NCBI GenBank assembly: GCA_965230195.1
Contig: OZ245997.1
Location: 1,550,001-1,614,000, forward strand
Reading direction: 5' to 3'
From: Putridiphycobacter sp965230195
GTDB taxonomy: Bacteria > Bacteroidota > Bacteroidia > Flavobacteriales_D > Crocinitomicaceae
Length of the DNA stretch: 64,000 nt
Position numbers and translations under genes: made by a program. The notes under the pieces were generated by a model. The model worked only from the letters and a program-made list of their open reading frames with translations, did not search any database and was not told where the DNA came from. Shown piece after piece: positions 21,483 through 32,711 of this stretch. Within the stretch, counting starts at the first letter, position 1, and each line of letters starts with the position of its first letter.

Positions 21483-23214
21483 ATGCTCTGTCGAGTTATC
21501 GTCGTGATCCGCCGATCGGAGTTCCTTTCAATGACAAGACGTTCGGATTGCAGTCCGGTCGATTATCCCACGGCGATGGACGCTGAAGTTCTTCTGCGAA
21601 TCGGAAGACGCCATCGACTCGTACTCGCGACAAAAAGAAAAGCGTGGCTCATGGCCGAGCTGTTTGGGCTGAGACGACTCCACGACTACCTTCTCGTAAG
21701 CTTCAAGGCGGTCTGCCTCTGACACCTTCACGTTTCCAGAACAGTTCCACACTCACAGCGGAGCCTGTTTGGGTGATGGGTGTCTGCTTCAGCAACTCTG
21801 CTCCTAGAGTGGAAGATACCTTGGAGGAGAAAGTCGATTCCTCAAGAGAGAGTGCAGCACATTAGGAGGTGTCCTCTAGGTGCACGCTGCTTTGGCGGCA
21901 CACTTCAAATCGTTAATGTGCTTCACCTATCGGTATAACTTCTCAGCCGAAGGATTGGGCACTTGCACGAGCGATGTCGGATGGGGATGTACAATAAGGA
22001 GTGGACAGATGATGATGGCTCAGGTAGAGACAGATGCTGCCTCGTTAGGACACATGCTGTTTTCTTTAGGCACTGCTTGACCATCTCAAAGAGCCACAGC
22101 ACAGGGAGAAACATAATGGCCATGTCAGTAGTGCAGATTTGATATCGGTGACCTCACTCTTTTGGGATGACGGTTCTCCGGAACACGCATTTAGTATTCA
22201 TCATATCTGTCAAGCTGCCATGAAATATGGGTCCTCTCTGCTGCCCATCCATCTGCTGTGGAGATGATGCTGACGGTTTAGTGTGGGTCCTGGATCTTGG
22301 ATGGGACCGGGTTTCGTCTGCCGACTTCTGTCCGAAATCGGCAATGCTCATCAACCCTTTGGTTTACGCATAGAGCTCATTGCACATCCAGATGGTGCAC
22401 CGTATCTCACGCCCACCAGGTGCCCCTACTGCTCATGCCTTATAACATGGTCTGCTCACAGAATCCAAGAATTTATAGAGATCTTCTCGCAAAACGATGA
22501 CGATACGCAGCAGCCAGAACACAAAGAGCAATCCGATGATGCAGCCTCGGAAAAGAATTCTTCTCCCGGTAGCGATGCAGAAGAGGAAAGAAAGCATCTT
22601 TCAGGATTGGTTTTACTCATTCCCCTCGTGCTAGGAATGAGCAAGGTCGATCGACATCGATGTTCAGATAAGGATATCGTGGGATTGTGTGTAGATCGAT
22701 GAACGATACTTGAGACAACTGAAAGAGATCTTGACGTGGAAACAGTCGATTGGGTTCATTGGTGGACGATCGAACTCATCTTTGTACTTTGTGGGTTATC
22801 AGGAAGACAATCTCCTGTACATGGATCCGCACAGACCACAACCGGTGGCTTCGAATCCGACGGACGTCACGACGTACTTAGGCGTTCCTCTGAGACACAT
22901 GCCTCTGTCCTCTCTGATCACGTCCCTTTCCATTGGTTTTTATTGCAGATCACATGGTGGCCTTCCGTTTCGTTCGACGGTCCTTTACTGAAATCTGTTT
23001 TCTAGACGAATTGGAAGATTTAATGGCAAGACTGAGAAAATTGGAAGAGAATTCGAATGGCGCTCCAATTGTGTCCTTCATAGAGGACGGCGTTCTGAAA
23101 GAGATCGCAGATCTGTCTGTTTCGGACGACTCATCGACCGAAATCGATCCAGCTGAGGCAGATGCGATGGAATCTGAATGCAGCGACGATTGGGAAATCG
23201 TTGGAACGATTTGA
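21483..23214 (+). CDS. ATG4: ATG4 cysteine protease (autophagy)
   Basis: Processes ATG8 to expose its C-terminal glycine and later releases it from phosphatidylethanolamine. Exons: 21483-21695, 21740-21832, 21880-22023, 22070-22230, 22282-22419, 22462-22645, 22695-22956, 23006-23214; 1404 nt, 467 aa. The family signature is complete: EPVWVMG, CFTYRYNF, TSDVGWGCTIRSGQMMMAQ (catalytic Cys), VGPGSWMGPGFVCRLL, LVLLIPLVLGMSK, SIGFIGGRSNSSLYFVGYQ and LLYMDPHR (catalytic Asp and His), then LSIGFYCR. An Asp/Gln/Glu-rich insertion precedes the LIPL block. The acidic C-terminus ends DDWEIVGTI, an ATG8-interacting (LIR) motif of W-x-x-V form, as in other ATG4 proteins. Alternative starts exist at 21537 and 21573; the first 30 residues are uncertain. 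Confidence 0.93.
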
Positions 23215-24070
23215 TTTATGCGTGAATGCATATGGAATGCATGATCCATCATCAACACTGCACTGTCAAGAATACTGTAGGTTTGCGATTTGTATGAATA
23301 AAGATATTGGATTGTTGCGGGACTCCTGAAGTATCAGGAGAACTTATGAAGGGAAGATTTTTCTCGAACGGACGTCGGACGCCATAATAACCTGCAGCGA
23401 TCAAGACCAAGACGCATCGATTCGACGAGGGGGGAGAGATTCGTGTAGGAAGAAGTCCAAAATTCAATCGTTAAGAATATAGCCTTTTCGTTTCGCGTCG
23501 AGAATCGTTCATGAGCGACAGACTGTGTTTCTGAGTATCATCAGCGGTGCTTGGAAATGTTTGTTTTGACGTGTGTGCTTTGGTTTCAGATGTTTTGGAT
23601 GTTGTGCTCGTCATCGCATTCTATCCAACGTCCTTACATCTTTTTTATGTCTATCTTTTTGGATCTTCTCGGACAAACCTACTTGCGTGCAGTGTCCGTG
23701 ACGCAATCAACTTGAGCAATATAAAATCGTTGTGAGATAGAGGGATGAATTTCTGATGGTCGTCAACCAACCGCATCCCACATTTTGCAACTCGTACAGC
23801 GTATCGGTTCTCATAGCAGAAGCTAAAGGCTGACCTAGAATGCACGCACCTGCGTCGTTCTGAAGGGCTATCACACCACATACCACAAATACTTAACGAC
23901 TCTGATCGTCAAATGCACTGTTTCGGCACTTAAATAGGACATTTGATAACTAACATTCTTAATTCACCTCCTCCCGTTTACACAAATCAGGTGTTCTTTT
24001 GTGAAAGGGCGTTCGCTAAAGGGGAGGTGAATCCCTGAGCGACAGACTTTTACAATGACGGGATTCAGCA
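23215..24070. other. convergent intergenic region
   Basis: 3' flanks of ATG4 (plus) and SMC4 (minus) face each other here. The stretch is T-rich, with short open frames only (23547-23735 plus, 23651-23881 minus) that resemble nothing. A short inverted motif, CACCTCCTCCC at about 23965 and GGGGAGGTGAA at about 24020, could form a stem in the 3' region. Confidence 0.35.
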
Positions 24071-27000
24071 TTAGGTTTGGTACTGTTCAGGTTGGATCAT
24101 GACAGAGTGTGAACAGTCCTGCAGTTTATAGATTCCCACTAGGCTTTCAGCTCGATCAAACATCTGACTGCGTAATGAGACCACAATGAACTGTGCATTC
24201 TTGGTCCGATCTGCAATGTAGTTCGCCGTAATCGCTACATTTCTAAAATCTGCACACGCACACCATAGCATCAGATTCTCCCCTTCAACTGACATACCTA
24301 GTGCCGCATCGATCTCATCCATGACATAGAGAGGTGTCGGACGATAGTAATGCAAAGCAAAAATGAGAGAAAGTGAGCTCAATGTTTTCTCCCCTCCAGA
24401 GAGGTTGGCAATCTTCTTCCAGCTCTTGTTCGGAGGACGGACACTGAATTCAATTCCCTAAGCACATGACCATCCAGATGCGGATGGAGGTAGACCGATC
24501 GAGATAGCAACCTCTGAGAAGGGATCAAAAGAATCCACCAGTTCCAGATCGGCATCGCCTCCTCTAGTTATCGATCGATAGACGCGTTTCAGTTGACCCT
24601 TGATCTGATTGAATCCATCGAGGAATTCTGTCAGTCGCTTCTCTTTGGTCTCTTCGAACTGCTTCAGGATCTGACAGCAGACACCCGTTCCGCAACAGCC
24701 TCGAGAGGGAAAGATTCAGCGAACGGTGTTTCGGTTGTGGACAATGGTCTCGAGCTGTTGCTCCTTTTCGTGCAGCTCCTTCATTTTGTCTCTGTACTGA
24801 TAGACAGATGTCAAGTTGACGTCAGTCTTTGCAAGTTCAGAATCGAGTTCGTGGATCTGGTGTTCGACCAATCGGACGTCGAGTTGCTGCACTTCCTCAT
24901 CCACAAAATCCGGTATCTCGTCATCTGTCACATCAAAAGCTTATGGACGAAAGGATGATGCATGCCTGGCACCTGGAAGGCATTCTGCGAACTCCTGCTG
25001 CAGTTGCTGCCGTTCTGTTTCTTTTCTCTGCATCAGCTGCATCTCATCTCTATAGGCACTGTCCGTCTCCTCGAGTTGCCCTTTGAGGATCTCTTCCCGT
25101 TCTTGATGCGCCAAGACCTCTGCCATCTTTTGATTCATCTGCATCCAACCACTCTTTAGCTGCCAGAAACACATCTCCCTTCTCTCACTTGTTTCTTAAA
25201 CTGCTTCAGCTGTTCCTGCTCTGCTGTGAAAACTTGCAGCGCCTCTTCTCTTTTGGATTCCAGTTGGGCGACTTGCTGTTGTATGGCGTCTATTTCATCT
25301 TGCTGACATTGCAGCTGTCGCTCAAGATCTTGACCTTTCTTCATGAGCTCCTTCTCGTTCTTTTTCAACTCTTCTGTCTTGATGGGTGCATTCTGTATGA
25401 TCCATTCGTACTGAGCAATCAAACCTTCATTCTTGCTGATTTCCTGCATCCAGTCCGTCCAGTTGTCAGTGAATAAACAGTCAAGACACAAGATCTGACG
25501 GTTTTCATCTTGTCGATGTGATTGGACTGCTGCTTTAGCAATCCATTGCCAACATTCTCAATTCTGGACTCGATCTGTTGGACAGCAACGAGCTGCTCCG
25601 ATGCCTTGGACTGAATCTCCGCCCGATCGTTTTCCAGTCTAGACATCTCGTTCTCAATTGTCTGTAACTGGCGCCGATCTTCCCTTGACACCTTCACCAC
25701 ACGCAATGATCTCCCACATGACGTGACAGCAATCATCAGACTGCAACCTGTAAGCGCGCTTGCTTTTCCTGTAGCGATTGCCTAAGGATGTGGATTTCTC
25801 TTTCTTCGGTCTCTGCTTCGACCTCCTTCTTCCTCAGAGATACAGTTTCAATTTCCAACTCCCTCTTCTGCAATTCACAATGTTCTGTGTACTGTCGACA
25901 ACGGTCCTTTGCCCCGTCGAGCTCCTGGGCGTCAGTCACACCTCAGAGAGTGAGAATTCCTAATGTTCACTGCACAATGACCTTTTGTATGTTTTGCAAG
26001 TGATTGGCGGCTGCTTCTTCGATCTGGGCTGCTTCTGAAGGGTTCAGCATCGGATGGGCCAGCATCTCCCCTAATCGCATCTTTCCTTTCAGCGGGACAC
26101 CACCTCCTGTCATGGTGCCGACGGCTCGGAGGAGCTCCCCTTTCAATGTCACCATTGTGTACCGTCTCCCCGACCCCCCGAAGGCAATTCTCGTGGCGTT
26201 CTCCAATGTATCTGTCACAAGCGTATCGTGTAGTGCATAATAGAAGGCCACTTTCATCCTCTCATCCTGGGTCCTGACCAGATCAAACAGTCTTTGTGCC
26301 CCTTGTGGTGTCTGAAATGCACTCTGCATTTTCTTGACCAAATCTGTCTGTTTGTTCAGAATCAAGAATGTCAATGGACTCATCTTCTTCTGTTTGAGCA
26401 GTTCTCCAGCTGCCTCAGCGTCTTCCACAGATTCCACCACGATGTAATCGAGGGCACCAGAGCAATTGGAAATGGCCTCGTCGTAGCGGACATCGATAGA
26501 TCCGAGATCACCCAGTCGTCCATGAATTCCGGGAATGGCACCGGAAGACTTGGCCTCTGCCAGAACCTTCAGTTTTTCGTTCTGATGCAGCAAAGACATT
26601 GTGTTTCGTTTGGCCTCGTTCAACGACACCGTCGCACGTTCTGTTTCCTCTTCGAGCTTCTCTATGTTTTCTGTTTCTCTCTGGATGGCTCTTTCCATAT
26701 CTTGAAGCGAGTTCCTGTGCATCGTTTATAATCACATGGATGCATGCATTCTTTGATAGGGAATGAATACTTGTCTCGCAGAATTGCTTGTTTTCTCTCC
26801 TGGATGTCACGGAGGTTTTCCTGGTGGCGGGTTTCGCCGATTTCGAGCTTGGTTTGTATCTCATCGGCTTCTTTCTGTGGTCCCTGTGCCTTCTCGGCCA
26901 GCAATTGCTTCTCTGTTCTTTTCACATTCAAGACGCCTTCAATCTCTGCCAGTTGTTGACGGTAAGGAGCGGCAACAAGTTTTGCTTCGGTCAATTCGTT

Positions 27001-28667
27001 GTCCAGTTCTGCCAACTCTGAAGCAAACTGCTGACGCAACTCTTTGAACCTCTAAGAAAACAGCACCCCGCCCACCCTCATTCACAAACTGCTCCTCTCG
27101 CTGTGTTAAGAGATGCATCACTTGTTCTTGAGCGAGAAGGTTATTTGTCATGGCAGCTATGGATGACTGCAGTTTTGCAATTTCTCCGTGCGCTCCCTCG
27201 GCACCTCGTTCACTTTCCTAAAGCGACATGTGTACCCCTCCACGCATCCCTTCTCATCTGACCTGAATCTCTTCTTGAAGGGAACACATCTTTGTTGCAG
27301 CTTTCTCTTTCTCTGTCTCGGTATGCTTCTGCTTGGCTTGAAGACGAACAGATGCGCATTCGACATCCGAGACCTCCTTTCCCAGAACCTCGAGCTCCTG
27401 AAACGAGAGATCAATGCATCGAAACGCATTTCGGCATTGCGGCACTTTGCCCAGTCGTTTGCATTTCTTTTCCATCGACAGGCTTTCTGTTTTGCAACGA
27501 TCCATCTGGTCCTGCAATTCTCCGGACAGTGGAACAGAGTGTTCCATCTCTTTGTGCAAGGCATCGAGCTTCTCTTTCAAATCTTCTGTTTTCAGCTGGC
27601 AGGCAACGGCAAAGATTTTCATACATGAATGGCGATGCTGCTTCAGCGACCTTCAGATGGAAAGTGGTATATGCGCTTCGCTGGATCTTCAGTCGAATGC
27701 AGTTGGCTTTCTGCTGCAGATATCTCTCTGCATCTCCTTTTCTCTGAGCCAACTGATCTGCTTCTTGTTCCACAGATCGAATACGCCGTTCCATGGTATC
27801 CCTTTCGCTGGTCGCCGCTTCCAATTGCTCCGACAGCTGTTTGATCGACTCCACATACTTATCGCTGCCGATGATCTCCTCAAGGTACTCCAGCAGTCCT
27901 GTGTCACTCAGATCTGATCCTCTCGGTTTCATCTGCGAAATCAACTCGACCTCGCCCTGCGCAAACGCACATGTATCTTTGTGGATGGCTGTCACATCAT
28001 GTTAATGATTTCTGAAGAAACCTGTAGAATCAGAAAACGGTTGTTATCCAGTTCCACCCCTTTGCTCTTTAAGAGATCTGCAATTCGAGAGAAAGGCACG
28101 GCGCCTTCATTTAACAGATACTCGGATCGATTGTTCGCATGAGCAACACGGGCCACCGAGAATTCTGAGCCGGGTACCACGACATGACCCTCATGATCAC
28201 CTTCTGCCTAAAAGCAACACTCCTTCAATCCATCTTCTCATGAGCAAGAGCATTTGGTCCAACATCTGTGTCCTGGATGGTGCAGAAATGGACAGTCACT
28301 TTGGCAAAGCGATTATCGTTGTGCTCTGCCGAAGCATGGATCATTTCCGACAGACGATTCATACGCAACTGCGACAGAAACGGCCATTCGTGATCACGCC
28401 ATCGCGCTTTGTCGGCCACTTGGCATACTTTGCGAGCGCGTTTGCCAAAAACGAAGAGCAATGCGTCGATCACATTAGATTTGCCGCTCCCATTCGGTCC
28501 GATCACCGAAGTGAAGCTCTACACACATACAACCGTCGCGCTCAACACCTTTACCGTGCATTCAGAGACGAGACTTTATGAAACGGCCCAATGCATTGCT
28601 CTCCAGCATACGATTTGAAATTGTGCAGGACGAGGTGTCGGATGACGAGTCTTCCCTCTGTGGACAT
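24071..28667 (-). CDS. SMC4: SMC4, condensin ATPase subunit
   Basis: Structural-maintenance-of-chromosomes ATPase that pairs with SMC2 in condensin to compact mitotic chromosomes. Eighteen exons from 28667 to 24071 total 3663 nt, 1220 aa, typical for SMC4. Walker A is IGPNGSGKSNVIDALLFVFG, followed by the SMC4-type VVPGSEFSVAR and NNRFLILQGEVELISQMKPR, LLEYLEEIIG. Coiled coils flank the hinge (IHGRLGDLGSIDVRYDEAIS through TMTGGGVPLKGKMRLGE). The C-lobe has ANLSGGEKTLSSLSLIFALH (signature) and PTPLYVMDEIDAALDFRNVA (Walker B and D-loop). The start MSTEGRLVIRHLVLHNFKSY matches the conserved beginning. Introns are 45-70 nt. Two splice choices in the coiled coil are ambiguous: the 27052-27121 intron could be a 34-nt one, and the 25692 acceptor ends AAG. 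Confidence 0.96.
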
Positions 28668-28951
28668 GAAGAAGACGATGAACAGATAATGTGCTTCATT
28701 GCTTTGCATTCACGCCCTTCTGCAATGCTCTGCCGTGGAGTGACCCCGATCGTCTCGCCAGTTCGCTCAGGCGCGTCAAATGGAATGTAGAACGCCAAAG
28801 AGTGACGATTTCGGTTTGACTAGGTGGGCCGATTCGACGACGCGCAAGAACTCGGGGGAGGATCTTTGCAGAGAGCCTTGATACAGGGAGCCGTGTTGAA
28901 GGAACGCCACCCAGTCCCGTCGAGGGAACGGTGTCTCAGACGGCAGATGTG

Positions 28952-30432
28952 ATGACGGCGAATGTCATGGGCGATGGACTTGATGGGGTACCGACTGCTC
29001 CATTGCCAACAGAGGGACTGTCGAATGACACAGCATCAGCGACTGAGACAATAGAAACTGTCAAAGAACTCTCCAATAGAACAGCAGGTATAGTGCCCAT
29101 GAGGATTCTATCAGAAGTGCAGACGTGCTTTGAGCAGAGAATGCTGCGGAAACAATGAAGACGGCATCAAATACCATCTCTGATGCGGTGAATGGCTTGT
29201 CAACGGAGATCCAGATATCGATCGATGGTCTCGAAAAGCGAATCGAGACCTTGGGTGAAAACACTCTTCCATCGCTGTTTCTTCTTCATCGTTGCTGTTA
29301 GGCGAGGATATTGGAGCAAAGATTCAGTCCGTCCAGCAGAGACTCGAAGGAATAGAGCAGGAACTCCAGTCCCAGGTCGGCCAAGATCTATGATAAGCGA
29401 ATTTCAACCCAAAGCTGAGTCTATTCTGGCAGGTGGCTGATGCAATTCCTCCACAAGTGAAGGAAAGCGTCGATGCAGCACAGCCATATGTACAGAAATC
29501 GATCGACTTTGTATCGACGTACCGAACGCCGCTGCTCATCGCCGTCGCTTCGCTGTTGGGCATTGCTGGCTTTTCGTACTATCAAACGAGATTTGTGGGC
29601 TATTCCGGCGATATCCTCCCTGTCAAAGTGCTGGAGCTTTTGGAATCGGATGCCCCGGCTTTGTTGGTCGACATCCGATCGGACGACGTGCAGCAACGCG
29701 ATGGTGCACCAAATCTCAGGCGAAAGGCACCGGGCAAGGCGATCTCTGTACCCCTTTGCCGAATGGATCCTCAACTGAAGACGTTACTCAAACTGAGTCC
29801 AGATCTCGATGCGGACGTCACAGCATCGTACATTGCTGGACACAAAAGAGTGAGACATCACAAACACAACACAAGCGACTGAGGCTGTTTAGGCCACGCG
29901 CTTCACCAATTTTGTGATTCTGGCAGACAGTGGAGATCAAGGACGTCGAGTGGCCAGAGCTTTGTGCTCTGCAGAATGCCCCAACAGTTTTGTGATGTTA
30001 GGTGGCTTCCCTGCTTGGAAAGAAGCGGAGCTGCCTATAGCAGAGATCGCTGATTACGACACAACACCGATCGATATCTTTTCAGACAAGGCCTTGGATC
30101 TCTTAGCACCCCTTGAGCAGCCCTCGACGCGTGTCTTGGTCTCTCTGGGTGTTCTCTCCACTCTATGGGCCGTATGGAACTACCATTACATCTTGCAGCT
30201 GCTGGGCGTCTTGGCTCCTTCGATCGGCATCACTGTGTCGCTTTTGAAGAAGTATGACACGGTGGAGGACGCTATCGATGATCTCGAGGCATTCCTTGCG
30301 CGATTTGTTGCCAAGGAAGAAGAGACGTCCACTCAACAGCTATCACCATCCGAAACAACACCAATCGAGCAAGAGAAGACAGATGTTATGCCCGTGCGGG
30401 AGGCGAACGAGTCCGTTGTCGCGGAGTCCTAG
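28952..30432 (+). CDS. CAS-like rhodanese-domain membrane protein (plastid calcium-sensing receptor family)
   Basis: Exons from the first in-frame ATG: 28952-29087, 29138-29254, 29302-29375, 29433-29849, 29893-30432; 1284 nt, 427 aa. The N-terminal part is helical and Ala/Thr/Glu-rich. One membrane helix follows (PLLIAVASLLGIAGFSYY) and then the CAS-type rhodanese domain: GYSGDILPVKVLELL, LLVDIRSDDVQQRDG, NFVILADSGDQGRRVA, FVMLGGFPAWKEAE. A second hydrophobic stretch is VLVSLGVLSTLWAVWNYHYI. Plant CAS sits in thylakoid membranes and takes part in stomatal and photoacclimation calcium signalling. The rhodanese site lacks an obvious catalytic Cys, as in plant CAS. A plastid transit peptide is expected, but the upstream exon could not be settled; a candidate leader is at about 28689-28790. 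Confidence 0.8.
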
Positions 30433-30477
30433 TTTGAACGCTTTTGCTTTGTGCATGAGGAAGACTATCTCTGTATT

Positions 30478-31158
30478 TTATTCGTTCTTCCATCCAGACA
30501 GCCACATCACTCCCACATTCACAATCACATCTTCTCCCTCAAAGTACGGTCGCAAGGCAGAAGACGGGGTGCTATTGCCGTAAAGTTCAATGCAACGAAA
30601 ACAAAACGTCAATGATGGTGTCGAGGTTTCTTCTGAATTCAATCGAGCCGCATCGCCTCCTGTGTGGACGACGGTTATGCGCTGGCATTTCGCCGGACAA
30701 TGGATCTCGGCTATGTCCATATCATAGCATCCCTGGGCATCCAGGAAGCGGCAGTCGATGGGAGAAGACGGCTGTTTTGTGCCTGAAAGCACCAAGTGTG
30801 ACTGCAATGTCTCTTTGTCCAGAAAGAGACCCGCAAAGTGCCCATTCGATTCTTCGAAGGCCAAAAGACAGGGGCCATTCCAGCAATCTTCTTTTTCGAC
30901 CGTTTCTGTCGGTTCGTGCACTTCTTGTGGCATGTCGAACCTCTCTCGGAATTTCTCGAGTCCTTGACGCAGCTTCGCGGCAGATTCTTTCGAAAAGCTC
31001 TTTTGATGATCAATCTCCGGCTCCCAGACCTCCGGTTGACGTTTTTCGGCGATCGAGGTGCGGCGCCTTGTCCTCTGTACGGGATACCACGGTTGCACGG
31101 TCCATTCTGTCACGCGCGACGCTTTGGGATTCGTTCTCGGCATTGTACGACATGACAT
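30478..31158 (-). CDS. hypothetical protein
   Basis: Unbroken 226-aa frame from an ATG at 31158 to a stop at 30478. The N-terminus is basic (KASRVTEWTVQPWYPVQRTR), followed by a charged helical part (SAAKLRQGLEKFRERFDM) and a more hydrophobic, Cys-containing region (FAGLFLDKETLQSHLVLSG, CRFLDAQGCYDMDIAEI). It ends DVIVNVGVMWLSGWKNE. The composition looks coding and the last 60 residues look folded, but I recognise no family. The start overlaps a possible plus-strand start at 31152, so one of the two models must use a different first exon. Confidence 0.5.
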   Translation of the reverse strand: MSCRTMPRTNPKASRVTEWTVQPWYPVQRTRRRTSIAEKRQPEVWEPEIDHQKSFSKESAAKLRQGLEKFRERFDMPQEVHEPTETVEKEDCWNGPCLLAFEESNGHFAGLFLDKETLQSHLVLSGTKQPSSPIDCRFLDAQGCYDMDIAEIHCPAKCQRITVVHTGGDAARLNSEETSTPSLTFCFRCIELYGNSTPSSALRPYFEGEDVIVNVGVMWLSGWKNE

Positions 31159-31178
31159 TCAACCCGGCGAGCATCGAC

Positions 31179-31584
31179 ATGTCGTCGACCGTTGCTTCTG
31201 CCCCAGAAGTCCGCTTCAAGGAAGACGCCTTGAATCTGGTAACAGCCAAACCGTCGTTCTCTTTCGCACAGTGTCTAGCAGACTTCACTCTCGCGCTGGT
31301 CTAGGCATCGCGTTGGTTAGGCTATGAGGCAAAAGACAATGTAGGGTCACTCTTGGAGACCACTGCCGTCACATCGGTCCCGCCACCTCGTCCAGAAGGG
31401 TACGTTTTCGTCGCTGCGTTCACGAGCACCCTTTTTGCGTTCGTTTATCATTATCATCACCACCTTGTCCACGTCCACGACCACCATGGCCACCTTCACA
31501 ACTTATGGTGTCGTTTGTCTTAGGCTCGGCCTCGGCTCCGCATTTGTTTCACATCGAAAGGCGAGTCCATTGATGCTTGATTGA
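31179..31584 (+). CDS. possible small protein (three exons)
   Basis: Tentative 77-aa model: exons 31179-31272, 31321-31399 and 31524-31584 (234 nt), introns 48 and 124 nt with GT-AG ends. It reads MSSTVASAPEVRFKEDALNL, FSFAQCYEAKDNVGSLLETT, then VPPPRPEGLGLGSAFVSHR. No family recognised. The second intron, if read through, would encode a strikingly His-rich stretch at about 31450-31510. It lies head-to-head with the hypothetical gene on the minus strand and could be an artefact. Confidence 0.3.
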
Positions 31585-31962
31585 TGGGCCCACTAGTTTT
31601 GAAAAGGTCATTGTCAGTATGGTGTGTTGTCAATAGGCTACAGGACTTGCTAATCGTCTTCGTTGCCGTCAGCGTCGATCTGAGAAGATCATGTCAAGAA
31701 AATTCAGTGTCAGCCGAAAAGATCAGGAGTCCTTGTCACAGACAAGACATCGAACACCCCGTCAACAAACATATACTCCACTTCTCTCCAAATCTTCCAT
31801 ACATCTTAAAAAGAATACATGCCTGAAGAAGACAGATCTACTAAAACTAAATGATAGATCATGATGCAGCGAAGAGAGTACGTAAACACACCACTGTCAC
31901 CAATGATTTCTACCACCGAGACCGCAGACACACCATTGTCGTTTCCGCAAAAAATTTCTGGA
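31585..31962. other. intergenic region
   Basis: No recognisable coding sequence. A short plus frame (31581-31826) has no features. The stretch is moderately A/T-rich and carries the 3' end of the 31963-32415 minus gene. Confidence 0.35.
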
Positions 31963-32415
31963 CTAATCAGATGACGTATCTTTGGAATCGTATGACTGAA
32001 ATCGTGTTAAGGACACCCGAGCTAAGGGTGATTTTACGTGGGTTGTCGAGTCCCGACTCCTCCGGCATTTAAGTTTGGGTAATAAGTGCGGTGCTGGTGT
32101 CGTCACTTCCTGCAGCTTCAAGCCATCGTCCAGCTCGACGTACAGCGCCCAGAGTCTGGCAAGGACACGTACGAGTTCCTCTTCCTCCTCTTCTGTACAG
32201 GGCTTCTGTATCGACGACGCAAGATGGGACACAAAATCCAACGTGGCGTTCAAAGCGTCAACAGCACTCGCCGTGCAGTTTAACAGAAACGGCGTAAACT
32301 TCTGAACGCGGTCCAACGACGAGTAGATTTGCGTCAAGCAGCTAAAACGCACAGAAGTCAGTTGGTCCACAAGGGTTCTGGCACAGAGACCTACCGAACG
32401 ACTTTGCGGTGCCAT
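31963..32415 (-). CDS. hypothetical helical protein
   Basis: Continuous 150-aa frame from the ATG at 32415. It is almost wholly predicted helix with alternating hydrophobic positions: MAPQSRSVGLCARTLVDQLT, LDRVQKFTPFLLN, VDALNATLDFVSHLASSIQ, an acidic run EEEEEELVRVLARLWALYVE, then a basic, Ser-rich tail. This suits a small coiled-coil adaptor, for example a subunit of a larger complex, but no family can be named. Upstream exons are possible because a frame with MTSVYDAREASR lies just before in another phase. It is transcribed divergently from TBCD, 296 bp away. Confidence 0.5.
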   Translation of the reverse strand: MAPQSRSVGLCARTLVDQLTSVRFSCLTQIYSSLDRVQKFTPFLLNCTASAVDALNATLDFVSHLASSIQKPCTEEEEEELVRVLARLWALYVELDDGLKLQEVTTPAPHLLPKLKCRRSRDSTTHVKSPLARVSLTRFQSYDSKDTSSD

Positions 32416-32711
32416 AACGTGGGAGAGTTCACGGTACAGCACTTGAGAAGTAAACTGCGCGAAGCCTCACGCGCATCGTAGACCGACGTCATGGCGACGA
32501 CGTGGAGGTGGTTCGGCGAGCAAAGGGAGCTTCTGATTTTTCGATTCATATGCCTAGAAGGTGGACGTGGACATTGGCAATCCGGGTCCAAACCGACAAG
32601 TGGTCAGGATGTGCGTTCGTGCGACGAGAAGAGATGAGGCAGTTGATGTGACGTCCAGTTGTCAACGGACGAAAGAACGGACGAAAGGAGCAGGACAACG
32701 AACGACGGACG

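Noticed and set aside
26294..26731. 145-aa plus-strand frame opposite SMC4
   Set aside because: Phe/Cys/Leu-rich antisense shadow of coiled-coil codons. The same applies to the other plus frames between 24.5 and 28.6 kb.
30612..31304. 230-aa open frame on the plus strand
   Set aside because: It lies antisense to the hypothetical minus gene 30478-31158. It is Arg/Cys/Ser-rich with no motif, as expected of a shadow frame, although its last part may be used by a small spliced gene.
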